Assembly: GCA_015847255.1 (NCBI GenBank)
Contig: JADLZK010007810.1
Coordinates: 1 to 64,000, forward strand
DNA: 64,000 bases
Reading direction: 5' to 3'
Source of the DNA: Hyparrhenia diplandra
Taxonomy: Eukaryota > Streptophyta > Magnoliopsida > Poales > Poaceae
This document shows positions 21,145-32,120 of this stretch, piece after piece. The position numbers and the translations under genes are program-made. A model generated the notes under the pieces. It was not told the origin of the DNA. It saw nothing but the letters and a program-made list of their open reading frames with translations, and searched no databases. Numbering within the stretch: the stretch's first letter is position 1; each line of letters begins with the position of its first letter.

Positions 21145-23390
21145 TGAAAGGTCCCTTGTGGTTTTTGGTAATTGAGTGTCAACATTAGGTGAACTAATAT
21201 GTGTGATTGAGATTATACACAGGAGATTAGTTCACACGTGATGATGCAATGAAGGAGCTTATTGCACATGAGACATGACATGGAGTCATGTGACCAAGAT
21301 GGTGAAGATCAAGACGAGGCTTGGCCTGATGGACCGGTTGCAAGTGTGAAGGGCAAGTCGAGGGACTTGGCGCCGAAGGACCCGACGCGGTGAAGAGCAA
21401 GTGAGGTCAAGATCGATGGACCAAGAAGGTCATGTGATGATATGAAATGGATCATATCATTCTTGATCGTGTTGGTGCATGTGTTGCATCGACACTTGAA
21501 GATGGAGCGGAATGGAAATGCGCAAGGCAAAGGTATAACCTATAGGGACATTTCATTTTCGCCGGTCATTGGAGCTTAGAGAAGTTTATGACCGGGGTTT
21601 AGGATAGATGGCCGTACTATCAAGAGGGGCAAACTTGTTTGCATATCGGTCATCTAGTGCCACTTGAGCGATCTAACTGCGATGTGTTAGGATCGAGTGG
21701 CGTGGTAAGAGCTAACCCGTCCTTTGAAATGATTGTGAAAATGCTAACACACTTGCACATGGTGATGTACACTTGGTGGTGTTGGCACTTTTGCAAAGGC
21801 GGCGGTTGTATGCGGGGTTGAGTTGGGTTTGAAGTTGGGTTTGAAAATGAGATGCATACATCGCGGATGGTGGTGAAAACATGCTATTCCTCGTGCTCAA
21901 GTTTGGTATACTTGATGGGTAGCATGTCGAAGCAAAGGTGGAGAAGTTTTCGCAGCGGCGGCGGCCGGAAGCGTCGGCCGGGACTTCGGCCGGAAGTAGG
22001 AGGCTTGACCGGACGTGCTCACCGAGCGCCCCGGTCGGTCGCGTCCCGGCGCAGAGAGCATGTTTCTCGGTGTGTGGTCGACGGTCGACCGGACGCACAC
22101 ACCGGAAGCATCCGGTGCTGACCGAACGCATGCACCGGAAGCTGCTCCGGGCTGTCAGCTGTGGGCCAGGGTGTCTCGTCGTTTGTGACCGGAAGCACTA
22201 TTGGAAGCGACCGGACCCGCTGGTGCGTCCGGTCACCTCGCAGAAACACCCCAACGGCTCTATTTTGGCTTGTGGCTATAAATAGATGGGGTGGCCGGGT
22301 TTGGCTGGTCGTTGAGCACACTCTAGTCTTTGTGGCTTGTTGTGTGGTGCTTGAGAGCCCTCCCACTCACATATGCTTGATATCGTTCATCCGATTGAGT
22401 GAGAGATCGAGTTCTAGTGCGTTGCGTTGAGAGATCGCATTCGTGGCACTAGGTGATCGTGTTGCAAGCCGGTGTGCTTGTTTCTCTTGGAGGTTGCCAC
22501 CTCCTAGACGGCTTGGTGGCAAGAGTCTTCGTGAAGCACGCAAGGAAGCTTGTGCGGTGCTCCGAAGAAGAGATTGTGAGAGGTTCGTGCTCACCTCACG
22601 GGGATCGTGAAGAGCAACTCTAGTGGAGCGTGTCATTGAGCTACCACACTTGTGTGTGGGTTCACACGGTACCCTCTGAGGGATTGGCTAGAGGACTCAC
22701 ACCGTGTGTGAGGGACTCGATCGAGCTCCCATTTGTGGGATTTGCACCGGCCATTAAGCTTGAGAATCATCACCGAGTGATTCGCCAAACCGTGGAACCA
22801 CTAAAGTGTTGGTCGACACAACGAGGAGTAGGGGGAAGTTGGCAAGCTTCCCGAGACCTCGGTAAAAAAAATCACCGGTGTCATCTTGTGTCCACACTTC
22901 GCGGTGGTTTGCAATCTCTTCATCTCAAGCTTCGTTATTACATTCATATATATATTGTGCTTGTGCTTGAGTAGTGTAGTTGTAACTATCTAGCTTGTGT
23001 AGCTTGTTTAGTTACTTTGCTTAGCTTGTGTAGCTAGGTAATTTGAGCCTTTGGGTTAGGCGTGTGTTGCCTCGTCCATTGTGCATCTAGTGAGCTTAGG
23101 GGCTTTGTGCTTGTGATTACTAGAATTGTGTAGGAGCTCACCCGTGCTTGAAGTACTAGTGCTTAGGTTTGTGTGACCTTGCATTAGAATTGATTAGGAG
23201 CTCAAGCTAGGCTTGTCACCCCACTCTTCTTGTGTAGGATCTTTTGTGAGGTGATTTAAAGTCATAGATAGAGTGGTGAAGTCTTGGCTAGACCGATAAG
23301 TTTAATTCCGCATTTGGTTCGGTTAGCCGGTTCGATTAGTTTTTAAAAGGGACTATTCACCCCCCCTCTAGTCCCCATCTCGACCCTTCA
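21145..23390 (+). repeat. 3' LTR (2246 bp)
   Basis: Bounded by TG...CA with the inverted end motif TGAAAGG / CCCTTCA. It has GC-rich motifs such as GACCGGACGC and CGTCCGGTCA near 22000-22240. A TATA-like GGCTATAAATAGATG at about 22273 is a plausible LTR promoter. Confidence 0.85.
22273..22283 (+). promoter_or_regulatory. TATA box of the LTR
   Basis: GCTATAAATAG lies in the middle of the LTR, where a Pol II promoter is expected. No test of activity is possible from sequence. Confidence 0.55.
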
Positions 23391-23839
23391 ACGCTGCGTG
23401 GCAGTTGCGTTGCCGTCTCACACCGTGGTGTGGGCGGCTGCTTTAACGGTGCGTCATTGACGCCGTGGTGGCGTGGATGCCGACTTCTCGCTCGTCCCTC
23501 CGAGTGACTTGGATGTATGGAGCTCCGGGCGAAAGCTCAGTCCGACATGGTCGGACGGGCGACGGCGATGGCTTTTGGCGCCGCAACCTTCTTCAAGGCA
23601 TCGTCTTCGAGTATCATGCTCCTGTCCTCGGTGCAAGACTCTGGGCGAAAGCCCAGCCTTAGCTCGCTAAGGCCAGCAGCGATGGCGTGCCCTTGCGTCA
23701 TCCCCTTCATGAAGGCGCTGCTGAAGAATCTTCACGGCCTGCCGCTCCTCCTCCATGGTCACTTTGGTCGTTTTGCTGGTCATATTGGTGCTTCATGTTT
23801 CTCCTCACCTGGTTTATAGCTAGTGATTGTGGCAGCCGT

Positions 23840-24195
23840 TGTCGTCGTCGTTCCGGCGGATGCTTTGTCGCCGAGGTGTTCTTCGTCGCTTGGGCGGATG
23901 CTTTGCCGCCGTGTATCTTCTAAGAGCTTGCGTTTCCGGCGTGCACGTTGTCGCCGAGGTCGCGGTCGTTTCCGGCGGATGCTTTGCCGCCGAGGTATCT
24001 CTTACGAGCTTGCGTTTCCGGTGTGTGCGTTGCGGCTGAGGTCGCGGTCGTTTCCGGTGAATGCTTTGCCGCCGAGGTGGTTCCGGTGGACGCTTTGCCA
24101 CCAAGGTCGTCGTCTTTCCGGCAGATGCTTTGTTGCCGAGGTTGGTATGGACGGATGCTTTGCCGTCTGTGTTCTAGCGGATGCTTTACCACTGT
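23840..24195. repeat. Degenerate minisatellite within the LINE 3' part
   Basis: The block GCGGATGCTTTGCCGCCGAGG and variants recur at least eight times (for example near 23857, 23899, 23978, 24058, 24085, 24120, 24154 and 24177). The spacing is irregular at about 25-80 bp, and a longer unit with AGCTTGCGTTTCCGG is repeated twice. Confidence 0.8.
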
Positions 24196-24451
24196 TTGTC
24201 GTCGATGGCTCCGATCGCTGCTAGGTACCTAGGTGTTGAGTTTTGATTGTAATAGGATCAGTTGTCGGGGCTGTTAGGTGGAGGGTTCGCCCCACCCCTA
24301 CCTTTTCGTTGTTTGATGTTTGTTTGTGCCTAGTGTGTTTCGTGAGTAATCTGTGGATTAGATCATTTGTAATTTCTCACTTCTCTTAATGCGGTACGTG
24401 TCAACGACACGCTTTTAAAAAAACTATAACTGTATGCTTACAAATGTTTTA

Positions 24452-24714
24452 CTCCTTCTCCATCCACAAAAATACGCAATTCTCACTTATCGAGGAGTCA
24501 AACAGTTTGAACTTTGACCGAAATTATATAAAAAATACTAACATTTTTTAATACAAAGTAAGTACCATTAGATAAGTAATAGAGTATATTTTTATAATAA
24601 ATTTGTTTGGAGGCATAAATGCTAATACTATTTACTATAATCTTGGTCAAACCTGAAGAAAATTTACTGACAATGATCCAATAATTACATGTTTTGGTGG
24701 ACCTAGAGAATGCT
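24452..24714. mobile_element. Probable MITE, imperfect ends
   Basis: AT-rich segment between CTCCTTCTCCATCCACAAAA and a right end whose reverse complement reads CATTCTCTAGGTCCACCAAA. The ends match only partly, so this is a decayed Stowaway-like element at best. Confidence 0.45.
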
Positions 24715-26429
24715 ATTCCATTCAGCCCACTGATCGAATTGTACCGCGGCATGCTGCATGCAGCTTGTAGTTGTTGCTAGCCGATGTACGCAATATATGA
24801 AACGATGGGTGGTCGCTGACTATCGTCACTAACAAGCTCTATTTCCAACGAACGTATGGTCAGGTCAATGGAGCCGGCAACGGATCTCGGAACCGCGCGC
24901 TTCGCGGGCTAGAGCGAGCGCTTGTGGTGGAAGACGAAGAAGAAGAGAGGCCACGTGAAGCAGGGATACGATGGAGGAATGATTGGATCCGGATCGGGGA
25001 GCAGGAACAGCGAATGCCAGAAGGACTCTATTGCCTATTCCTTGAATCGAGCAGGAACCCCGAGCTCGTCGATCGCCAGCGCCACACTGATCCGTCGTCA
25101 GTTGTTGTTCATCCGATCGATCTCTCACGCCGCGACAGCGCCTGACATGATCCCACAGAATGCGTGCGGAATTCGTAGTGGCAGAGAGCAAATGGCTCCT
25201 TTAATTACTGCACTAGCAAGTAAGCTCCGTGCGTGGCGACATGGGTTGCAATGCAAGTTGGAGTATATACTATAGCAGGTTGCAGTTTTATCATAAGTTG
25301 GAGTGTAAGTGCACTTATGATATGATCCAATTGCTAGCGATCGATAAGCATGCAGCTTGCTTGTTGCTGAAGCGGTTCAGCGGAGCTCTCGGGCTTTTAA
25401 CTATTGGCTAGTTAATTCTGGGTCAAGAACTCAAGGTCGACAGATTAATGAGCACGTACTCGGTAGTAGTTTTGCCTGGCTGGCTCTCTCACAGAAGAAG
25501 GCATCAGAAGCCTGCAATGGGATCGAGTCGATGGCGTAGTTCTGCAACCTGGTTCGCTGCATTTCTCATCCAAAGATCACGAGCTCGATCGTGATACAGT
25601 GATACAGCAGCAATAAACAAGCTGCAGCAAGCAACGTGCCATGGGAGTTGAGTTGCTTGCTGCTGTGCAAAGTCAGCGTTGTTGTCGCGGCTGCTCCCTG
25701 CAACAACATCGCATCGCACCTCTCCTACACACGTGCAAGGATCTTCTTGTCTGGCGACTAGGCAGCGCCGTAATCATATCCCCATGCACAGCTGGAGTGG
25801 AGCGCAGGAATTCTGCCACTCTGACCAACAAGTAATATAATACTTATAATGCTGCAAGGTCAGAGCTTGCGATTGATCCCTTCAGAAAAACGTCGTCGAT
25901 CGTGCAGACCGCGAACCTCCATGGCGTTCCTCTGTTCGATCTGACCTTCAGAAGCTGCTGCATCTGAATTTTATGTGTGTGCATTGATCATGTGGAGGGC
26001 TATTTTAATCGTCGGATGCGGTCGTACCGGTGGTTGAGAAAGCTCTGGAAATCCCAGAGTCAGAACTCAGAAGGCTCTGTCTGCTGCTGCAGCTCTCTGA
26101 ATTCGATGGATCGCGATGGTATTTTAGGGCGCTAGTGGTGGAATGCATGCACACTGATCGATGCCCCTGTTAGTTGCATCGATCTTGCATGAATGAGATG
26201 GATGGATGCATTGTTGAATGCAGTTGGATCAAAGCGTTTACCGCACAGACACAGATGGCAGATTCTCCATCGGTTAGGGGAAATGCATTGCATCGAGATG
26301 GAAGGCATGGTACGCATGATAGGTAATGCCAGCTCGGATTGGCATCGGATTAGGATCGGAGTGGTTACCGAAGGGTATGCAGGTTCAGTGTTTCTTTGTC
26401 TTCTCTCCAAGTTAAGAACACCTTCCCAG

Positions 26430-26460
<31 letters not shown>

Positions 26461-28003
26461 ATGAAGTTGAGAACGTACGACCTTATGAAGTGTTTGGGAC
26501 TCCATCACAAATAATTTGCCCCTGCCATTAGCCCCCCAAAGCTAGTCATCCTTGGACTTAACTTACAACAAGAACCTACAAAACATAATTTTCATTGTCT
26601 ACTCTACCTACAAAACAGAATCTCCATTGCCTACTTTGTCTACCAGTATTCTCAAAACTGAAAATAGTGGCCGCAAACCCAATTAATTCTTATTCTATCC
26701 CTAACAGGAGTTTGACACTAGAGTTTTTCTTTCACCAAAGGGATCTGCGTTTTAATTTTTAATTTAATTTAATCAAGAGTGTACGGCCATGAACCCTGAA
26801 TCGATGATGGTCAGAAATCAAAATTTTATTATACCTAATTTTACAGGAATGGTGTGCACCCTGGTTCAAATCCAGGCGGGCGTTCCCTCAGCTCTGATTT
26901 CTTACGTCTTGGGTCGCCAGTCATGATAAGCATAAATCCAGGTTTCAAATGACCAAGTAAAGTCAATAGAAGGGTGTGGAAAACTGGAAATAAAGACATC
27001 ATCTGTCTTGGTCTCTGAGTAAATGTGCAAAGCTGTGTTGATTGATCAGTTACAATATATCATGGCAAGCAATGGATCATCATAAGCTACCAGGGAGATA
27101 AGTGGAGACTGAAGAGAAGACTCTAAGCTTTTGTAAGTTATCTTCTTTGGAGTCTGGATGGTCCAGCACGTCATCATCGCCACGAAGTCTCCTGCCCCAT
27201 CTACAAGGATTCTTCCTCTTGGTAACAAAACAAGGTACCCTTGACGAAACGACACAGAAAAGAGCAGTACACATTGACGAACACCGGTTTGTCACCATCA
27301 GATCAGTCACAAGTCACTGGCACAGGTTCACCAGTCCAGTATCCGAGCACAGTGGACTTGACCTAATGCGATAGGCCTCGTCGACCTGCCACCTCTGAAA
27401 CTCTTATGTAATTTCAGTGATACATACGAACATTATACGATGTCAAACAATGAAAAATACTAGGCACTACAGCTGCTTGATTCGCGAGTTGTAGGGACTC
27501 AGAGAGTACACGTACAACCAAGCCTCATCAACAGAGACAATCCATCCTTTATGGTCAGCCAACGGTAGCTTCATCAGTTTACATGAGCTCCTGATCATCT
27601 CCACCGGTGCTGCATGCAATCTCAGACACAAACAGAACCCCTTAGGATTCTACTGCATAGCTTAGCTTGAAGTAAATGATCTGTTACAAGCAACATCACT
27701 CACCATGCAGCCTTTGTGCAGTGCAGCAGGGTAGAGAATGCTTTCCAGAAATTCAGACAACACAACTGATATATGAATTAACTCAACCAGCCGTGAGGTC
27801 TTTTCCAGAGTTTATCGAAGAACCAAGCTTCGTAGCAAGAATGTCATCATACACAAGCAAATTCATCCAACTGATGCAACTGCCAGAAAGAGAGCACCAA
27901 CTCAATAACCCTTGGGTCAACAGGATCCAGAAAAGAGGCATATGTTTTTATGCCTGTTTACAACTCTACTCAGCTATGGAGCTATGATGTTTAACTCAAA
28001 TTG
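24715..28003. other. Intergenic, no gene supported
   Basis: Several open frames of 60-120 codons with no recognisable domain. A run of about 28 A at 26430 is flanked by AAGTTAAGAAC and AAGTTGAGAAC, consistent with a very short retroposon insertion. An isolated tRNA-like T-arm (26862-26878) has no matching acceptor stem. Nothing else is recognised. Confidence 0.4.
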
Positions 28004-28144
28004 TTATGGCAATGATCTCACAACTGGATAAGAGATTTTCCTAGTCCTAGTAAAAGAAGCCAAAGGCCTTCCATCCCACATTCTTTCTCCTCGCCTCTTC
28101 ATGGTCCATGATGCCAGCAGGGGTTGCAGAATGATGTACCCAAA
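28004..28144 (-). other. Candidate terminal exon (47 codons), possibly of the phosphoesterase-like gene
   Basis: On the minus strand an acceptor TTCTGTTTTGCAG precedes an open frame that starts FGYIILQPLLASW, is then basic (TMKRRGER) and ends PVVRSLP-stop. The hydrophobic-then-basic pattern would suit the C-terminal end of a membrane protein. It lies about 4 kb downstream of the last exon of the metallophosphoesterase-like gene on the same strand. Phase-0 donors in that exon (CAT|GTAATT or ATG|GTATAT) could join it in frame, but this is speculative. Confidence 0.25.
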
Positions 28145-28503
28145 CTGCAAAACAGAAAATGAACTTCCCACGAAACTTGGTGATGCATTAGATAAGTGAT
28201 GTTTGCACATAAGCTGGTAGTTAACTAATCTGACATGAGGGAAGCAGCCTCGCGGTCTAGGAATCAATTTCCTTAACACTAACATCAAAACATGGGCTGA
28301 CCACGCCACATTTGTTCAGTCTGCCTTTGAGTTCAACTTATCTTAACTGACTAACTGAGAGGTCAGAGGTGATCATCAACAACTCAAACCCACCAATGTA
28401 TCCTGCAGTAAAAAGAGCAAAACCATTCACTCATGTTGAGCGAAACAGTCCTAGCATAATTTTACATTTTTGATCACCAAAAAATAGGCATATATTTAAT
28501 TAA

Positions 28504-28823
28504 GAGCCCGTTTGGATGGGTGAAACATTTCTGATTCTGGGCAAATTACCTGAATCTCTACCAAATGCAGAAAATCAGAAACATTTCACCCTGAATCACC
28601 TAGAAATGTCTCCTTTTAACATTAGAAAGGAGAATCACCCAAAAGGGTGTTTTGCACGGATTCTAGTTCATTTCAGGGAAAATCAGGATCCGTAGCTAAA
28701 CAAATTGAGCAAGTGATTCTGTTTCAACAGAGAATCTTTTTTTTTTTTTTTTTTTTTTTTGAGAAAAAAAAATCTGGATCCAAAACATTTCTATGAGAAT
28801 CTGGATCCCTACCTAATAGGCTC
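28504..28823. mobile_element. Tourist-like MITE (PIF/Harbinger)
   Basis: The ends GAGCCCGTTTGG and CCTAATAGGCTC are inverted repeats with a TAA duplication on both sides (28501-28503 and 28824-28826). An internal T run ending in GAGA (28738 onward) may be a nested retroposon tail. Confidence 0.7.
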
Positions 28824-28826
28824 TAA

Positions 28827-30119
28827 TATAAATAATTTACGTTGCTTTTGCATGACGATGATGACCATTGATGAAGGCATGGTCATCACTTAGTACTTGG
28901 CATGCTTCTCAGCATTGTGCATGCTATTAAGTCTTAAGGCATCATTAAGAACACTAATTCTCACCATTTCTGCTACAAATATATATAAAGAAGAGTCAGA
29001 CTACATGAGGACTGTATTAAGGTCCTCATCAGTATAAGGAGGTAACTGCAGCAGTCAACTGTTTCTTTCAGACATCAAACGAAACAATGTATGCCCATTA
29101 CTCAGGAACTAGGGCATTTATTTCATAATGCAATCTGGTAATCAACAATCTTTTGTCAACAGAAGCTCTACCAAATGGCTGCAGTGTTGCATAGGTGACA
29201 CAGCTTCTTAACAAGTATGACAGTTCTATTTTTTTATTTAAAGCTGCTGCTTTTTACCAACATTAGAAAGGAGCACCGTCACCTAGCAAGTTTACAACAT
29301 CATGACCTGTTTATATTGATTTCTTTCTAATTGCAACCTGTAAGTGAACTCCTTTAACTGTACAAATGGTTAGAATTTATTCCCCTGATAACATCTTTAT
29401 CTCAATAGGTATCGATATCATATCGAAAATTAAGGTTCCATGCAAATCATTACCATGGCCTTGATACTAGACGAGGAGATTTCCCAGAAAGGGAGGAAAA
29501 TCTCTGGTTCCCGGTATCCGAGAAGGGCGGACCCGGTAAAGCCATGGGTGCACACGTACACATGATAATTTTTTGGCAAAGCAATCGAAGTTATTAGTAG
29601 GCATTATCTGTGTATACAATTGTAATCATAGATCAGATCTGAATACAGGGCTTTGCCTAACTTGAATTGCTATAAATGACAAAAATGATATAATATTGCT
29701 GATACAGGATAGCAACCAGAATATAGAGTTCCAGATATGCATCAGTTCAAACTTAACCTTGTCATTGGTTCAAAAGAAATATATAATAAATTGCCAGATA
29801 TGCATCTAGACAATCCTGACCATGTGTATGGAGGAAACTCACATCTAGAACAAGTGGCCCTTCCCACCACACAAAGCTCGAGATTTCCTGATTCACTCCT
29901 ACAGGACCCAAATATTGTGGATTAGGCTGGGGATTGGGCCATTGGGGCCTCACCTTGGGAGGACCAGAGAAGGATGCAGACAACAGGATGTGGGGAGCGG
30001 TGGTCAGGAGAGGTAAGTGGAAGGGCCGCAAATGACAGCAGCATGTGGCTGGGTACATGGCCGCCTTGGGGAGTGGATGCAGCAACAATGCTGCTGGTGG
30101 GAATTAAATGCCTAGGGTT
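28827..30119. other. Intergenic, no gene supported
   Basis: AT-rich DNA with short open frames only. Nothing with a recognisable domain. Confidence 0.4.
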
Positions 30120-30475
30120 ATACCATGGCTAGGCCGGCTGTAGCTGTTTCATGGGAATAAATAAATTGCTGTTGGCAAATTTGGAAGAGTAGAAATGCCT
30201 TTGTCTTCAAGGCTGAACAAACTTCCGTCAGACAACTTTTCTTGCTGTGTAAATCTGAAGCCCTCCTGTGGCGAGAGAGAATGCCAAAGAAGTCCAAGAA
30301 GGTGATAGATGTTTGGGTTCAAGTTCTAGAGTTAGCCACTCCTCCTCCTCTCTAACCTCAAGTTCTCAGGATCTACGATCCTTCTGTAACATTATGTAAA
30401 GGTCTATAATCAATAAAAGGAAATCAGGTGGGGATCACATCCCCCCCGTCGAAAGTTTCAAAAAAAAAAAAAAAT
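30120..30475 (+). mobile_element. 5'-truncated LINE 3' end
   Basis: An open stretch from about 30160 reads ...WQIWKSRNAFVFKAEQ..., the typical C-terminal block of plant LINE ORF2. A 3' UTR with AATAAAAGG and an A run at 30461-30474 follow. The upstream reverse-transcriptase domain is absent. Confidence 0.7.
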
Positions 30476-32120
30476 GATATCTAAACTTGAATTTCAGGAA
30501 GCCATGGGCACCCGTGGGGAAAATCAAAACCCATCCCGCCCTGACGGATCTGAAACCCACAGGTCTTGGGTCCCTAGGTTTGGGTACTCAGTATCACACA
30601 GCAGGGGAATGAAGACAAAGGGGTGAGCATACCTGGTGGTACTCGCTGCCGGCAAAGGTTCCGAAGAAGACCTGGCACCCATAAAATAATCGCAAGGTAC
30701 CGAGCTATGGTAATTGGTAACAGTGACAATAGGTTTGTGTAAGCAATGTGGCTGCAATAACGATCTGACAAGGAGATACTCAGCATACACATCTTCAGAG
30801 ACGGGTAGCAGAGCATTCGATGTAGCAAGTGAAGTAATTAATAAACAGGAACAAGAATCTGCTGTTTGTATCAGGGCATAAAGGGCAACTTATGCTCTTG
30901 CAGGACTAATTATCTGATATGGAACTTTCATGGAATACACTAATAATTTCAATGCATACTGGAGAATTGGACAGGAAAACCTGCATATGTCCTCCATGCC
31001 GAGTCAAGCTGAGTGGTACGCCAATAATGGAGATGCAGTGCCTGGATCCCCTGGCTAAGTAGTGAATAGTTATGGTTACACTATTGCTTGATGAATTATT
31101 GTTCAGCTGTTGAGATAACAAATAAGTAATTTGATGACGCTTACAACTCCAGAAAACTGCAATGAATATGATCAGTCAGACAGTACCACAGGCTCCACAA
31201 ACTGCTTCAAAGTTGTAGCCTGAACAAGGAAAAAGAGAGGCTGACTTGGTGCTCTGGCCATGCAGCAGAGCATCATCCTTAGCATGCAGATGCAGGAAGA
31301 AGCCACTGCGCTTGATGCTACTACATGTGTCGGCCACCATCAATATGCTGTTGTTTATTGGCAAGTTTCATAGACTGAATTAGGTACCATTAGGTCCTCA
31401 GAGCAAAAGCTTGCTAACATATTACTCTCCTTGTGAATAATTCTCATCATGCGTCGTACCTATCATACTGAATCCAAATGTGCTAGTCATCAATATTGGC
31501 CTAACTTAAATAAAATCATGTTTGAGACAGCTGGAATGTCGGATAAACATATGACACAAAGGAGTTAGTACAAAAAAACTCATGCAAACCTCACTAACTT
31601 TTTGTTCAAAGAAAAGCAGTGCTGATGTATGCTGAGTTTCTGAACACTATCTATCAGACTGTGCATGGTGATTTCATACCAAATAAATTATCCTTAAGAA
31701 GCTTGGTACACTATACTGGACTGAAATATATCTTCATTTCCAGGAGTAGGATACCATGGCATATTGGCACATGAACTGCAGAGTCTATTATAAGTCATCA
31801 ACAAGCACACTAGTTCATTAGTAAAGCCATAGTGCCCATGGACAAAAGGCACCCAATCTTGCTTTCATGCACTTGCTGGACACATAAAGGATAAAAAGTC
31901 CAACAAACAAAACAAGAAGCTTTTAGTTCTAAGGTAGTGTTTCGAGATCTCAGGATGTAACATTCAAATTGGTCTAAAAATTATTCAGATGGTAGTAACA
32001 GCAATAAAAACCAGAAGTGGCAAAAGTTCATGGAGGAAACCAACTATGTGAAGCCAACAAATATAAATGTGACATATGCATCACAGATACCTTGGTGTAA
32101 GATTTGACTTTTCATTCATA
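30476..32120. other. 3' flank of the phosphoesterase-like gene, nothing recognised
   Basis: AT-rich, without an exon that I can connect to the gene upstream. It may hold the 3' UTR (from 32120 downward) or a long last intron if the candidate exon at 28004-28144 is used. Confidence 0.35.

Larger units (their letters stand above)
19029..23390 (+). mobile_element. LTR retrotransposon with truncated 5' LTR, no gag-pol
   Basis: Starts TGAAAGGTCCC and ends GACCCTTCA, flanked by a perfect 5-bp target duplication ACGCT (19024-19028 and 23391-23395). The 3' LTR is 21145-23390. The first roughly 160 bp (19029-19190) are nearly identical to the start of that LTR (two mismatches seen), but the rest of the 5' LTR is missing. 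The internal region (about 19190-21144) has no gag, protease, integrase or reverse transcriptase and ends in a polypurine tract AAAAAGGGGGAGAT. The LTR end TATTCACCCCCCCTCTAG resembles grass SIRE/Maximus-type Copia elements; that lineage call is tentative. Confidence 0.85.
18317..24424 (+). mobile_element. Internally deleted L1-type LINE containing a nested LTR retrotransposon
   Basis: Flanked by a 13-bp direct repeat TATAACTGTATGC (18304-18316 and 24425-24437), a variable-length target duplication of the LINE type. The 5' part (18317-19028) has a GC-rich leader with CTAACGGGCGACTCGGGG, a motif echoed in reverse at the 5' end of the LINE at 49876-52663. The 3' part (23396-24424) ends GACACGCTTTTAAAAAAA. 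Neither endonuclease nor reverse transcriptase is present, so only about 1.7 kb of LINE remains around the LTR insertion. Confidence 0.7.

Noticed and set aside
24865..25275. Opposed frames of 108-117 codons
   Set aside because: They overlap each other on opposite strands, have no domain and no splice signals that extend them.
26850..26895. tRNA-like T-arm CCTGGTTCAAATCCAGG
   Set aside because: No matching acceptor stem, D-arm or anticodon arm upstream. At most a decayed SINE piece or chance.
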